Made by a program: the position numbers and the translations under genes. A DNA stretch of 64,000 nt, taken from Marinomonas gallaica (lineage in GTDB: Bacteria > Pseudomonadota > Gammaproteobacteria > Pseudomonadales > Marinomonadaceae). A model generated the notes under the pieces. The model ran no database searches. It was not told the origin of the DNA and worked only from the letters and a program-made list of their open reading frames with translations. Below are positions 9,368 to 18,449 of this stretch, piece after piece (position 1 is the first letter of the stretch; each line of letters opens with the position of its first letter). The stretch is taken from positions 1 to 64,000 of the forward strand of contig NZ_LTAX01000005.1 in assembly GCF_001639745.1 (NCBI RefSeq). Reading direction: 5' to 3'.

Positions 9368-9852
9368 CGTCGTACTCGCCTAAACAAAGGTGAAGGCGAA
9401 CTGACGCTTGAGCTGTAAGTGACGGACAGACCTTTGATGCCTTTTAATGCATCATAGGGATCTTTCCCTTCTTTGATAGCAAAGCTGGTAAAACCACATT
9501 GTCGCATCAAACTTAATTGATCACGGAGTACGTCTCCGACGGCCCTTAGCTCACCTTTATAGCCAAAGCGCGTACGCAGTAAATACGCCAAGCTATAGGC
9601 CCTGCCGTCTTTGAAGTCCTTGAACATTAAAGCCACCAGTCGAATATCCTGCAAATATGGCTGAATATCATGCAGCTCTTGTTCTTGCTCAATTAGAACC
9701 GCCGCTCCCCTATCGGACGCAGGTCGACTTAACCAAATCGCTGATGGTTCAACGCAGTACTGCCCTGAACATTCTTGATTCAGCACTAGTTCCCATGGGT
9801 CGTTTAAATCCACACTCGCTTCACCATCGACTAAGGTAATCGTATTCTTCAT
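9361..9852 (-). CDS. DUF934 protein, sulfite-reductase partner
   Basis: A 163-aa soluble protein of the DUF934 family, which is found almost always next to single-subunit sulfite/nitrite reductases or cysH. The visible family core is ALMFKDFKDGRAYSLAYLLR, followed by GELRAVGDVLRDQLSLMRQCGF. Its ATG overlaps the reductase stop (ATGA), so the two are translationally coupled. Biochemical function is not established; an accessory or electron-supply role in assimilatory sulfate reduction is usually inferred. Confidence 0.85.
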   Translation of the reverse strand: MKNTITLVDGEASVDLNDPWELVLNQECSGQYCVEPSAIWLSRPASDRGAAVLIEQEQELHDIQPYLQDIRLVALMFKDFKDGRAYSLAYLLRTRFGYKGELRAVGDVLRDQLSLMRQCGFTSFAIKEGKDPYDALKGIKGLSVTYSSSVSSPSPLFRRVRRY

Positions 9853-11507
9853 ACACTTTTCTCCTGGTACAGTGCGTCCTTGAAGGGTGCTAAACCAATA
9901 CGATCTACTACCTGAATGAAGCTCTCTTTTACCTCACGATGTCGTCGATACACATCAAACAACATGCGAATAGCCTGTGGTAATTCCGACTCCGCAATCG
10001 CTGGGCCAAGCACTTTACCTAATCGACTCTGCGTTCCCTGTCGTCCGCCTAAGGTAATTTGATAGTGATCTGTTTGGCTCTTGTTGAGACCTAACATGCC
10101 AATGTTAGCGATGTGATGGTGCGCGCAAGAGTTTATACATCCTGATAAATTCATACTAACAGGACCAATATCTTGCTGTTCCTCCAAGCTAAAAACTTGA
10201 ACAACCTGCTCCGCTACTGGAAAAGAATGTGCTGTTGCCAAATTACAATAGCTTGCGCCTGGGCAGACAATCATATCGGACAAGAGTGTGTGGTTAGATA
10301 CACCTAGGCCTAGCTCATTAAGCTGCATCCAGACTTGAAACAGCGCAGTGTTTGGCACATCAGGCAACACCAAATTTTGTTCATGGGTGACGCGCACTTC
10401 ACCAAAACCAAAACGTTCGGCTAGATCTGCTATTCCACGCATTTGTTCGCTGGTAACGTCGCCTGGAATGTTATTGGGAAATTTCGTTGAAATGACCACC
10501 GATCGATAACCAGAGACTTTGTGCTTACGTACATTCAAGTTATACCAGTTAGAAAATGCCTCATTATTTTGTAGGCGCGTCGCGAAACCTAAATCTGTTT
10601 CGTCTAACCGCTGGTAAACCGCAGGCAAAAACTGTGAGGCAATTCGGCTTAGTTCACTGTCCGTTAACCGATTAGGCTCTTTAGCAATTTGCTGAAACTC
10701 TTGCTCAACCTCTTGCTTAAAAGCATCTATTCCCAATGTATTTACCAAAATCTTGATGCGCGCTTTGTATTTACTATCTCGTCGGCCATAGCGATTAAAC
10801 ACCCGCAAAATTGCCTCTAGATAAGACAGTAGATCACACCAAGGCAGCCGGTCATTTAAAAGCTTACTAATGTATGGTGTGCGACCTAATCCGCCACCGA
10901 CCATAACTTTAAAATATAACGCTTCAGACTCATCACGATGCAAGTATAAGCCAACATCATGAATACGTACCGCCGCACGATCCTCTTCTGTGGCGCTTAC
11001 TGCAATCTTGAATTTTCTTGGCAAGAACAAAAATTCAGGGTTAATCGTCGACCACTGACGAATGATCTCTGCAAAAATGCGCGGGTCATACACCTCATCT
11101 TCGGCCACACCGGCAAACGCTTCCGTGGTGACATTACGCACAACATTGCCAGAAGTCTGAATCGCATGCATATCATGCTCAGCTAGGTACGCTAGAATAT
11201 CGGGCACTTTAGACAATTTGACCCAGTTATACTGAATATTTTGGCGCGTTGTAAAATGACCATAGCCTTTATCATACCTGTCACCAATGTCGGCCAGCGC
11301 GCGTAATTGTTTCGTTGATAACACACCATATGGAATGGCAACACGCAGCATATAGGCATGTTTTTGCAGATATAATCCATTTTGCAATCGTAAAGGCAAA
11401 AACTCTTCTTCACTCAGTTCTTCTGCTTGGTAACGTGCAACTTGATCGCGAAATTGTGCAACGCGCTCTTTCACTAAGGCACGGTCATAGTCATCGTATT
11501 GATACAT
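9849..11507 (-). CDS. cysI: Sulfite/nitrite reductase, siroheme and [4Fe-4S] hemoprotein
   Basis: A 552-aa cytoplasmic reductase of the NirA/CysI family, reducing sulfite to sulfide (or nitrite to ammonia) with six electrons. The siroheme-Fe4S ligands are intact: C415 and C421 (CPGASYC) and C457 and C461 (CINSC). The pseudo-twofold ferredoxin-like halves are visible, including FTTRQNIQYNW near residue 85 and THEQNLVL near 374. Coupling to DUF934 favours sulfite as substrate. An AGGA ribosome site precedes the ATG. Only 46 bp separate it from cydB upstream, so co-transcription is possible. Confidence 0.9.
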   Translation of the reverse strand: MYQYDDYDRALVKERVAQFRDQVARYQAEELSEEEFLPLRLQNGLYLQKHAYMLRVAIPYGVLSTKQLRALADIGDRYDKGYGHFTTRQNIQYNWVKLSKVPDILAYLAEHDMHAIQTSGNVVRNVTTEAFAGVAEDEVYDPRIFAEIIRQWSTINPEFLFLPRKFKIAVSATEEDRAAVRIHDVGLYLHRDESEALYFKVMVGGGLGRTPYISKLLNDRLPWCDLLSYLEAILRVFNRYGRRDSKYKARIKILVNTLGIDAFKQEVEQEFQQIAKEPNRLTDSELSRIASQFLPAVYQRLDETDLGFATRLQNNEAFSNWYNLNVRKHKVSGYRSVVISTKFPNNIPGDVTSEQMRGIADLAERFGFGEVRVTHEQNLVLPDVPNTALFQVWMQLNELGLGVSNHTLLSDMIVCPGASYCNLATAHSFPVAEQVVQVFSLEEQQDIGPVSMNLSGCINSCAHHHIANIGMLGLNKSQTDHYQITLGGRQGTQSRLGKVLGPAIAESELPQAIRMLFDVYRRHREVKESFIQVVDRIGLAPFKDALYQEKSV

Positions 11508-11553
11508 AAAATAGTCCTACAAGGTTTTGAGTTAGCCGTGTACTTATCTAGTA

Positions 11554-12558
11554 TTACCCTTCTGTATCACGAACTTTGGCGCAAAAAACATGATAAGACC
11601 AATAGCAACAACCAAGTATGACAGGTACAAAAATAGCGCCCCCCCAGAGGGTAAAGGGTAAGCTCGATTCAGGTGCGGCCGCTTGATAGACAGTCAGATC
11701 TGGCGGGATAATGTTCGGCATCAAGCTAGTAATCAACGTGAAATAAGCTAGCCCAAGCAGTCCTAGCGTCAATGCAAATGGCCACTTTTGCCATTCTGAG
11801 AAGCGAATAACGTAGTACACCCAAGTAAACTGCATCAAACCAAGCATTGGAATGAAGCCCATATAGAAGAAATTTGGTAGCCCTAGCCAACGCTCTCTTA
11901 ACGCTTCTGTTAAGAATGGCGTAACAAGGATAAGTACGGTCATCGCGTAGCCAAGCCACACTAATAAATGGTGCGAATAATGGCGCATTTTTTGGTTGAG
12001 TTCGTTTTCCGTTTTGATCAATAACCAAGTGGATCCCAATAAACCGTAAGCAGGCAAAATACAAAAACCAACCAGAATACTAAACCAACTCACCCAATCC
12101 CATGCACTTCCAACGAATTGACCATTCTCAATGGCAAACCCTTCAATGACCGCTCCTATCGCCACGCCTTGGAAGAAGGTCGCCACAACAGAGCCCACAC
12201 AGAACAGGGCGTCCCAAATACCTTTATCTTTAGCGCCCGCTTTGAAGCGATATTGAAAGGCAACTCCGCGCAGCATGAAACCAAACAACATACACAACAA
12301 AGGAATGTATAACGCGTCTAAAATGATCGAATACGCCAGCGGAAACACGGCCATCATGCAGGCGCCGCCGAGTACTAACCAAATTGCATTCCCATCCCAT
12401 ACAGGGGCCACGGAATCTATCATTACATCTCGGTGTTGTTTATTTCGGACCCCAATAAACAACAAACCGACACCCAAATCAAAACCATCCATCAAGACAT
12501 ACATCATTAGCGCAAAGCCAATTACGAGTGCCCAGATGATAATTAAGTCGAATCCCAT
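11554..12558 (-). CDS. cydB: Cytochrome bd-type ubiquinol oxidase subunit II (CydB/CioB), orphan
   Basis: A 334-aa inner-membrane protein with about eight hydrophobic helices. The family N-terminus FALMMYVLMDGFDLGVGLLF and the WDGNAIWLVLGG region are present. Length and style fit the cyanide-insensitive (CioB) branch. Subunit II normally sits directly behind cydA, which encodes the heme-bearing subunit. Here the upstream side holds 282 bp and then a divergent gene, so cydA is absent from the window and no cydX-like small gene follows. A GAGG site precedes the ATG. It must pair with a subunit encoded elsewhere or be a relic, although the frame is intact. Confidence 0.9.
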   Translation of the reverse strand: MGFDLIIIWALVIGFALMMYVLMDGFDLGVGLLFIGVRNKQHRDVMIDSVAPVWDGNAIWLVLGGACMMAVFPLAYSIILDALYIPLLCMLFGFMLRGVAFQYRFKAGAKDKGIWDALFCVGSVVATFFQGVAIGAVIEGFAIENGQFVGSAWDWVSWFSILVGFCILPAYGLLGSTWLLIKTENELNQKMRHYSHHLLVWLGYAMTVLILVTPFLTEALRERWLGLPNFFYMGFIPMLGLMQFTWVYYVIRFSEWQKWPFALTLGLLGLAYFTLITSLMPNIIPPDLTVYQAAAPESSLPFTLWGGAIFVPVILGCCYWSYHVFCAKVRDTEG

Positions 12559-12840
12559 AATGTTACCTCTTAATCAATAAAATCTTCACAACAGACAGTG
12601 GTTTGACAAGGTGCTGCACCCATGTAAGGGATCTCTGCCGTGCTTCTAAACAAGCTGATAATAGGACTGTTTAAGAATTCAACACAGGTACAAAAAAGAA
12701 GAGAATAAATAGGGACAGATAAAAACGTACAATGGATTCTCAGTGTCTGTCATCATCTTTTATTTCACATCTGCCCCTACTACTTGAACAAAAACCGTAT
12801 CAATATCCTATTTATGCGATGACTTGTTTTTAGGAATAAA

Positions 12841-13665
12841 ATGACTTTACCCCTACCCAAATTTAGTCTTGAGACAACAGGCAAGAGCGTACAGGAGCTC
12901 TCAACGGTTGCCGGCCTGCTGCCACCCCATACGCCCGTTAATATTGCTTTTATTGGTAATGAAACGCACCAGCAACGAATTCAGGCTGCTGTCACAATCA
13001 AAGCGCTCGGTTTAGAGCCTACACCTATCCTTTCGTCAAGAAGGATCACGTCAAAAGCAGACCTCGACTATTTAGTGGGTGAGCTAAAATATCGCGCTGA
13101 CATCAAACGACTTATGTTCGTTGGCGGTGACCCAGTGGCGCCTGAAGGACCGTATGAAAATTCACTGGCGCTGTTTGAAAGCAACATATTGAAGACATGT
13201 GATGTTGAAACCATTGTTATAGCGGGCTATCCAGAAGGACACCCGCATATAACGTCAGATCAACTAATGGCGGCATTGAAGTGGAAAATCGCATTTCTAA
13301 GAAAAAACCATTATAAGATAGAGATCACTACGCAGCTGGCGTTTTGTACGACGCGTATTATTAAGTGGGTTCAGGACATCAGGGCAGCGGGAATCATGGA
13401 GCCTATTCGAATCGGCGTACCTTGCCCAACAAAGGTGAAAACAATACGCTACTTCGCCAACCTTTTTGGCGTGCCTATTACGGCTGACGCACTCGCTCAC
13501 TATAAGATGGATATCGCTGACGAACAACTCGATGCGAAGACCGACTCACTTTTTGTTGAACTGGCTCAGCAGATTGAAAGACTGGGTATAAAAAATATCT
13601 ATTTTCATCTCTATACTTTAGATGGTGTAAGCAAAAACACATCATGGATACAGAACCACCTATAA
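12841..13665 (+). CDS. Methylenetetrahydrofolate reductase-like protein
   Basis: A 274-aa predicted cytoplasmic TIM-barrel protein resembling the MTHFR family (MetF-like). Recognisable parts are the N-terminal VNIAFIGNE strand, RLMFVGGDPVAPEGPY near residue 90, the YPEGHP motif near 130 and TTQLAFC near 160; these correspond to the MetF regions GGD, YPE.HP and TQ. It is slightly shorter than MetF (~290 aa). Its neighbourhood contains the folate-independent methionine synthase pair mesXD, so it may handle C1 units in methionine metabolism; this is inference. An AGGA site precedes the ATG. Confidence 0.75.
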   Translation: MTLPLPKFSLETTGKSVQELSTVAGLLPPHTPVNIAFIGNETHQQRIQAAVTIKALGLEPTPILSSRRITSKADLDYLVGELKYRADIKRLMFVGGDPVAPEGPYENSLALFESNILKTCDVETIVIAGYPEGHPHITSDQLMAALKWKIAFLRKNHYKIEITTQLAFCTTRIIKWVQDIRAAGIMEPIRIGVPCPTKVKTIRYFANLFGVPITADALAHYKMDIADEQLDAKTDSLFVELAQQIERLGIKNIYFHLYTLDGVSKNTSWIQNHL

Positions 13666-13695
13666 TGGAAAACAAGACAAGCTGTAAACGCGGCT

Positions 13696-13732
13696 AAGCC
13701 TTATCGGTAACAACGATAGGGCTTTAATTTTT
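13696..13732 (+). terminator. Rho-independent terminator after the MTHFR-like gene
   Basis: AAGCCTTATCG pairs with CGATAGGGCTT (11 bp with one G-U), with a 7-nt loop and then TTTAATTTTTG. The remaining gap to 14006 (about 275 bp) shows no gene, repeat or clear regulatory site. Confidence 0.8.
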
Positions 13733-14006
13733 GCCATTACTCAGGCTTTCAAGTATCCTGCCAAGCTTATATCTTTGTGACGTGTACTAACGATTTTACC
13801 ATCGCGGATCTTGTTTCGCCTCGCTGCAACCCAGCTTTTTCTTAACCAATAACCATTGAAAGGCTTTTAATGATTCTCAAGCTATACATTAGCAGGATGA
13901 ACAGAGTGTTATTAGCTGGATAAGGTAATGCTGATACACTACCATCTAGTATCATCGAACATTTCTTAAACTACATTCTCCTCAGTGATCATCGGACTCC
14001 TCACTT

Positions 14007-15851
14007 ATGTCAGCAACGCTATTTTCATTATTGGCTTTATTCGCCAGCGGCTTCTTCATCTATATAAGCCATGGACTCATTAATGTCCTGCTTCCTCTAC
14101 GGTTAAATTTCGAACACGTAAGCACCGGAAACATTGGTTTAATCATGTCTATGTTTTCCGTGGGGCTGTTGTTAGGTGGCGTGTTTACTCGACGATTGAT
14201 GACACGGGTTGGACATATTCGAATGTACACGGCGTCAGCCGCGCTGGCTGCGATCAGTATTTTGATCTGCTACCTATGGTTTGATGAATGGGTTTGGGCG
14301 ATCATGCGTATTCTTATGGGGTTTTGTATTGCTGCGACCAACATTGTTTCCGATGGTTGGCTAAGTGAACGTTCCACCTCTGAAACACGTTCACGTATTT
14401 TGGCCACTAACCAAATTGTAGTGCTGTTGTCGATGTTCTTAGGGTCATTTGTCGTTAATATAGCTGATGTCACTCATGCAACGCTCTACATCATCGCTGG
14501 TCTGCTTCTGTGTGGCGGGGTTGTCCCCATCGCAATGGGCAAAGCAACGGCACCTCAAGTCGAAGATACTGTGCCTATGCCAATGCTGCAATTGATTCGT
14601 ACATCCCCAGTAGGTGCCAGCTCGGTACTGGTCTGTGGTTTAGTATTAAGCTCCTTACTTAGCATGCTGTCCGTTTATGCGGATTCAAAAGGCATCTCTG
14701 GTGTGAATCTATCACTGCTGGTTGGTGCTGCTATCATTGGTGGCGCCGCGCTGCAATTCCCAATAGGCTATCTTGCTGACCGATTAGAACGACGCAAAGT
14801 TATACTCTATATTGTACTTTTCTCGATCGTATGCACGTTACTCATTCCTACCGTTCTGGGCTTTGACTTCTTCATTGCATCATTGATATTGATTAGTATC
14901 AGTAGCGGAATTGTTTCAAGTCTCTATCCGTTAGGTATTTCTGAAACATTTGACCGATTACAACAAAATCAAATGAGCGGTGCTATTGGCGCCATCATTA
15001 TCATCTATGCGACTGGAGGTATTATTGGCCCCTACATTATCGGTCTGGTAATGGAGCACATTGGCATTGACTATTTCTTTATTGCACTGGGTCTTATTCA
15101 GTTAGTGTTCGCGTTCTTTGTTGTTTACCGCAGTAAGGTACGTCAATCTATACCGCTTGATGAGCAAGAGTCCTTTGTCCCGCAAGGTGCAGCAATGGGT
15201 TGGGTAAGTAGCGAACTAGACCCTCGAATAGAATACGTCGATACGTCTACGTTAAGTCATGAAGTGGCGATCGCGGTCGATATTGCTCAGTTACAGCCAA
15301 AGCTGGCGTTGAAGATGGTCAGCATCTTGGCGCGTTCTTATCCTGAACAAGTGTTAGATTTTGCCAAAGCGTTGGCCAGTATCGAAGGTATCGATGTGAC
15401 CGAGCTGTACCAACGGTTGAATAAATACGATCCTAACCATGAGCATCAGCAAGAGCTAATCCAGACGATTATTACCAACGCATCGGGTTCTACCGCAGAA
15501 TTAGTAGATCTTGTCTTTAAAGAAGCAGATTACGAAGAAGTACCTGAGTTGACCACCATGATAACCGACGCAGACCCTGAACACAGTATGGAAATCTTTG
15601 AAGCGGCGGCCGAATCGGTTATGGAGGAACATCCCGAGACCGTTGTAGAGATTGCAGAAGCTTACGCAACTTCAGCTGCGACGCAGTTAGAAGAAATGCG
15701 CTACGCGGATCGCTTGGCTGAAGAAAGCGAATTGGAGCAAAACATCAGTGGTATGGTTGATTACATCTCTGAGAACGCGCCACAACACGCTGACGATATT
15801 GAATCCGTTATTCCTGAAACGCTAAAGCATAAAGACGAATCAACTCAGTAA
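14007..15851 (+). CDS. MFS transporter with a C-terminal soluble repeat domain
   Basis: A 614-aa protein. Residues 1-~390 form a 12-helix major-facilitator core of the YcaD-like sugar/cyanate-type subfamily, with the loop motifs GVFTRRLMTRVGH (~53) and YLADRLERRK (~256). Residues ~397-614 are an acidic, helical, non-membrane tail. Two stretches in it resemble each other: 431-457 (YPEQVLDFAKALA) and 524-554 (HPETVVEIAEAYA). Standard MFS proteins end near 400 aa, so this tail is an accessory cytosolic module of unknown role. The gene stands alone between the MTHFR-like gene and mesX; the substrate is unknown. Confidence 0.82.
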   Translation: MSATLFSLLALFASGFFIYISHGLINVLLPLRLNFEHVSTGNIGLIMSMFSVGLLLGGVFTRRLMTRVGHIRMYTASAALAAISILICYLWFDEWVWAIMRILMGFCIAATNIVSDGWLSERSTSETRSRILATNQIVVLLSMFLGSFVVNIADVTHATLYIIAGLLLCGGVVPIAMGKATAPQVEDTVPMPMLQLIRTSPVGASSVLVCGLVLSSLLSMLSVYADSKGISGVNLSLLVGAAIIGGAALQFPIGYLADRLERRKVILYIVLFSIVCTLLIPTVLGFDFFIASLILISISSGIVSSLYPLGISETFDRLQQNQMSGAIGAIIIIYATGGIIGPYIIGLVMEHIGIDYFFIALGLIQLVFAFFVVYRSKVRQSIPLDEQESFVPQGAAMGWVSSELDPRIEYVDTSTLSHEVAIAVDIAQLQPKLALKMVSILARSYPEQVLDFAKALASIEGIDVTELYQRLNKYDPNHEHQQELIQTIITNASGSTAELVDLVFKEADYEEVPELTTMITDADPEHSMEIFEAAAESVMEEHPETVVEIAEAYATSAATQLEEMRYADRLAEESELEQNISGMVDYISENAPQHADDIESVIPETLKHKDESTQ

Positions 15852-15867
15852 GACGCCTGATTTAACT

Positions 15868-15892
15868 GTCTGCCTCTATTTCAGGGGCAGAC
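15868..15892. terminator. Hairpin after the MFS gene
   Basis: GTCTGCC and GGCAGAC form a stem 17 bp after the stop codon, without a T-run; a possible terminator. The rest of the ~300-bp gap to 16157 holds only the palindromic motif at 16047-16064. Confidence 0.45.
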
Positions 15893-16046
15893 TGCTCCCT
15901 CGAATAAACTAAAAGCTCTCATTACCCTGCTCCATTCACTTTTTTTGCTCCAGCACAGCTAAGCTTTAACTGTTACTCAAAAAGGCAGCCCCCCATCATT
16001 AGAATAATTCAACACAAACTGAATTAGACGAATTTTACTCATAATA

Positions 16047-16064
16047 ACAATGTGCGTACATTGT
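16047..16064 (+). promoter_or_regulatory. Palindromic motif upstream of mesX
   Basis: ACAATGT-GCGT-ACATTGT is an inverted repeat with 7-bp arms, ~95 bp before mesX. CTATAC, a possible -10, begins 3 bp after it. The inner 16 bp match a site at 60469-60484 at 15 of 16 positions. Confidence 0.45.
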
Positions 16065-16157
16065 CCCTATACCGAGCTGCCAACGATGCTAAAGCAACGC
16101 ATTGCTCAAATAGGCAGAAAACGCTGGATGATTCGAAAGATAGGATGACAGATCGCC

Positions 16158-17135
16158 ATGAGCCACGAATTTACTTACTCAATTTCGACGATTCGCTTTG
16201 ATGAAGACTACCAACCTTCAGCGAAAACACGCACCACCACCAACTTCGCTAACCTAGCACGCGGTGAGCGTCGCCAGCAAAACTTGCGCGATACCTTGAG
16301 TATGATGAATAACCGCTTTAATGCGCTGGCTCATTGGGACAATCCTACTGGCAACCGTTATGCCCTTGAGCTGGACATTGTGTCGGTTGACATCGATATT
16401 GAAGGCAAAGGTGAAACCTTTCCCAGCATTGAAGTACTAAAAACCACCATTATTGATCAACAAACCAATGAGCGAATTGAAGGGTTGGTTGGCAATAACT
16501 TTTCATCGTATGTACGCGACTATGACTTTAGTGTGGTACTGCCTGAGCATAATAAAGATCAATCCGACTTTAGTGTCCCTGAAGACTTTGGTGCCCTACA
16601 CGGTAAAATCTTTCAACACTTTGTTCACTCAGAGGCCTTCAAAGCGCGCTTTAAAAAGCTACCTGTTATTTGCCTCAGTGTGTCTGAAACAAAAACCTAC
16701 CAGCGGACGGAAAACAAACACCCTATTTTGGGCGACGAATATGTGCCTAGCGGATCATCGTTAACCGAGAGCTACTTTAAGAAAATGGGCTTAGCGGTAC
16801 GCTACTTCATGCCTGAGGACAGTGCAGCACCATTAGCCTTTTACTTCTATGGTGACTTACTAAATGACTACACCAATTTAGAGCTGATTGGCACGATCAG
16901 CACGATGGAGACGTTCCAGAAGATCTATCGTCCCGAGATTTACAACGCCAATGCTGCAGCAGGTGAACACTTCAAACCGAGCTTAAAACATTCGGATCAC
17001 TCGTTAACGCAGATTCAATACGATCGAGAAGAACGCAGTCAGTTGGCCGTAAAACAAGGCAAGTTCACTGAAGAGCATTTTATTAAACCTTTTCAAACGA
17101 TTCTAGAACAGTGGTCGGCGCAATCTGCCATCTAA
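16158..17135 (+). CDS. mesX: MesX (DUF1852), partner of methionine synthase MesD
   Basis: A 325-aa soluble protein of the DUF1852 family. Recognisable stretches include the N-terminal FTYSISTIRFDEDY, TTNFANLARGERRQQNLR near residue 28 and FYFYGDLLNDYTNLELIGTI near 230. DUF1852 proteins occur next to MesD-type methionine synthases; in Acinetobacter baylyi MesX was shown to be needed, with oxygen, for MesD activity (Price and colleagues, folate-independent methionine synthases). It is separated from mesD by 26 bp, so one operon is likely. The chemistry of MesX is unknown. Confidence 0.88.
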   Translation: MSHEFTYSISTIRFDEDYQPSAKTRTTTNFANLARGERRQQNLRDTLSMMNNRFNALAHWDNPTGNRYALELDIVSVDIDIEGKGETFPSIEVLKTTIIDQQTNERIEGLVGNNFSSYVRDYDFSVVLPEHNKDQSDFSVPEDFGALHGKIFQHFVHSEAFKARFKKLPVICLSVSETKTYQRTENKHPILGDEYVPSGSSLTESYFKKMGLAVRYFMPEDSAAPLAFYFYGDLLNDYTNLELIGTISTMETFQKIYRPEIYNANAAAGEHFKPSLKHSDHSLTQIQYDREERSQLAVKQGKFTEEHFIKPFQTILEQWSAQSAI

Positions 17136-17161
17136 CACAATGATATTGAGAGCACCCAATT

Positions 17162-18190
17162 ATGAGTATTTTACTTCCTACTTCTACCGCAGGCAGTTTG
17201 CCGAAGCCCGCTTGGCTAGCACAACCAGAAACCTTATGGTCCCCGTGGAAACTTGAAGGCGATGAGCTGATTGCGGGAAAGCAAGATGCACTTCGTGTCG
17301 CATTGCATGAGCAAAGCTTAGCTGGTACAGACATCGTGAGTGATGGCGAGCAAACACGTCAGCATTTCGTCACCACTTTTATTGAGCATCTAAACGGTGT
17401 CGATTTTGAAAATCGTAAAACGGTGAAAATTCGTGATCGCTATGATGCCAGCGTACCGGTCGTCATGGGTCCTGTTTCACGCCAAAAGTCGGTGTTTGTC
17501 GAGGATGCTAAATTCTTACGCCAGCAAACGAAACAGCCCATTAAATGGGCGCTGCCTGGACCCATGACTATGGTCGACACACTTTACGACGACCATTACA
17601 AAAGTCGCGAGAAGCTCGCTTGGGAATTTGCCAAAGTTCTCAACGAAGAAGCCAAAGAACTAGAGGCAGCAGGCGTTGATATCATCCAATTTGATGAACC
17701 GGCTTTTAACGTGTTTTTTGACGAGGTCAATGATTGGGGCATCGCATGCCTGGAACGCGCCATTGAAGGTCTTAAGTGTGAGACTGCTGTGCATATCTGC
17801 TATGGCTACGGCATCAAGGCTAATACCGATTGGAAGAAAACACTGGGCTCAGAGTGGCGTCAATACGAAGAAATATTCCCAAAACTGCAAGCTTCTAACA
17901 TTGATATCATTTCACTCGAATGCCATAACTCACATGTGCCAACAGAGCTTTTAGAACTGGTGCGTGGCAAAAAGGTTATGGTCGGCGCCATTGATGTCGC
18001 GACCGATACCATTGAAACCCCTGAGGAAGTAGCAGCAACCCTACGCGAAGCATTAAAATACGTCGATGCTGACAAGCTGTATCCTTGCACCAACTGCGGC
18101 ATGGCTCCCCTGTCACGTGAGGTGGCTCGTGGTAAATTACAGGCACTTAGCGCCGGTGCCGCCATCGTGCGTAAAGAACTATCTCAATAG
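17162..18190 (+). CDS. mesD: Folate-independent methionine synthase MesD
   Basis: A 342-aa cytoplasmic enzyme matching the C-terminal catalytic barrel of MetE without its N-terminal half. The zinc/homocysteine ligands of MetE are all visible: H211 and C213 (VHICYG), E253 (SLECHNS) and C312 (NCGMAPLS). The N-terminal AGSLPKP and DGEQTRQHF motifs also fit. It should methylate homocysteine to methionine using a donor other than methyl-tetrahydrofolate, with MesX and oxygen required by analogy with A. baylyi. It follows mesX by 26 bp and ends before a strong terminator. Confidence 0.88.
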   Translation: MSILLPTSTAGSLPKPAWLAQPETLWSPWKLEGDELIAGKQDALRVALHEQSLAGTDIVSDGEQTRQHFVTTFIEHLNGVDFENRKTVKIRDRYDASVPVVMGPVSRQKSVFVEDAKFLRQQTKQPIKWALPGPMTMVDTLYDDHYKSREKLAWEFAKVLNEEAKELEAAGVDIIQFDEPAFNVFFDEVNDWGIACLERAIEGLKCETAVHICYGYGIKANTDWKKTLGSEWRQYEEIFPKLQASNIDIISLECHNSHVPTELLELVRGKKVMVGAIDVATDTIETPEEVAATLREALKYVDADKLYPCTNCGMAPLSREVARGKLQALSAGAAIVRKELSQ

Positions 18191-18212
18191 CCCTTTCTAG
18201 CAGCCCCACATC

Positions 18213-18240
18213 AAAACCGGCTAATTATTTAGTCGGTTTT
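18213..18240. terminator. Terminator after mesXD
   Basis: A 12-bp stem (AAAACCGGCTAA with TTAGTCGGTTTT, one G-U) around a 4-nt loop, with T-rich and A-rich arms that allow termination in both directions. Confidence 0.8.
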
Positions 18241-18388
18241 ACTACACCCGCCCAATACACGAATCGAGCACAGAGGTTAAAAGTATTACCTTGCGTGTTT
18301 CGCTATCCACTAGACTCAGTAGTCCCATCGCAATACTTCTCTAGCACCTCACCTAAGAATTTTCTTGTCCAGAAACTAGATCAAACAC

Positions 18389-18420
18389 TTGACCTTAGAG
18401 TTTACTCCAAGGTTTATACT
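18389..18420 (+). promoter_or_regulatory. MerR-type promoter and operator
   Basis: A -35 TTGACC (18389-18394) and -10 TATACT (18415-18420) are spaced by an over-long 20 bp, the hallmark of MerR-activated promoters. In the spacer lies the dyad ACCTTAGAGT / ACTCCAAGGT (18392-18413, one mismatch). It controls its own merR-type gene and the following permease. Confidence 0.88.
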
Positions 18421-18449
18421 GGCGTCATAAATTCATAAGAGTAAAGCAA

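Noticed and set aside
12700..12780. Imperfect inverted repeat AGGGACAGAT / ATCTGCCCCT between cydB and the MTHFR-like gene
   Set aside because: Arms mismatch and are ~48 bp apart with no promoter logic; too weak to report as an operator.
15852..16157. Possible SAM/SAH riboswitch before mesX
   Set aside because: No arrangement of stems or conserved cores of known SAM or SAH riboswitches could be seen; only the short palindrome at 16047 stands out.
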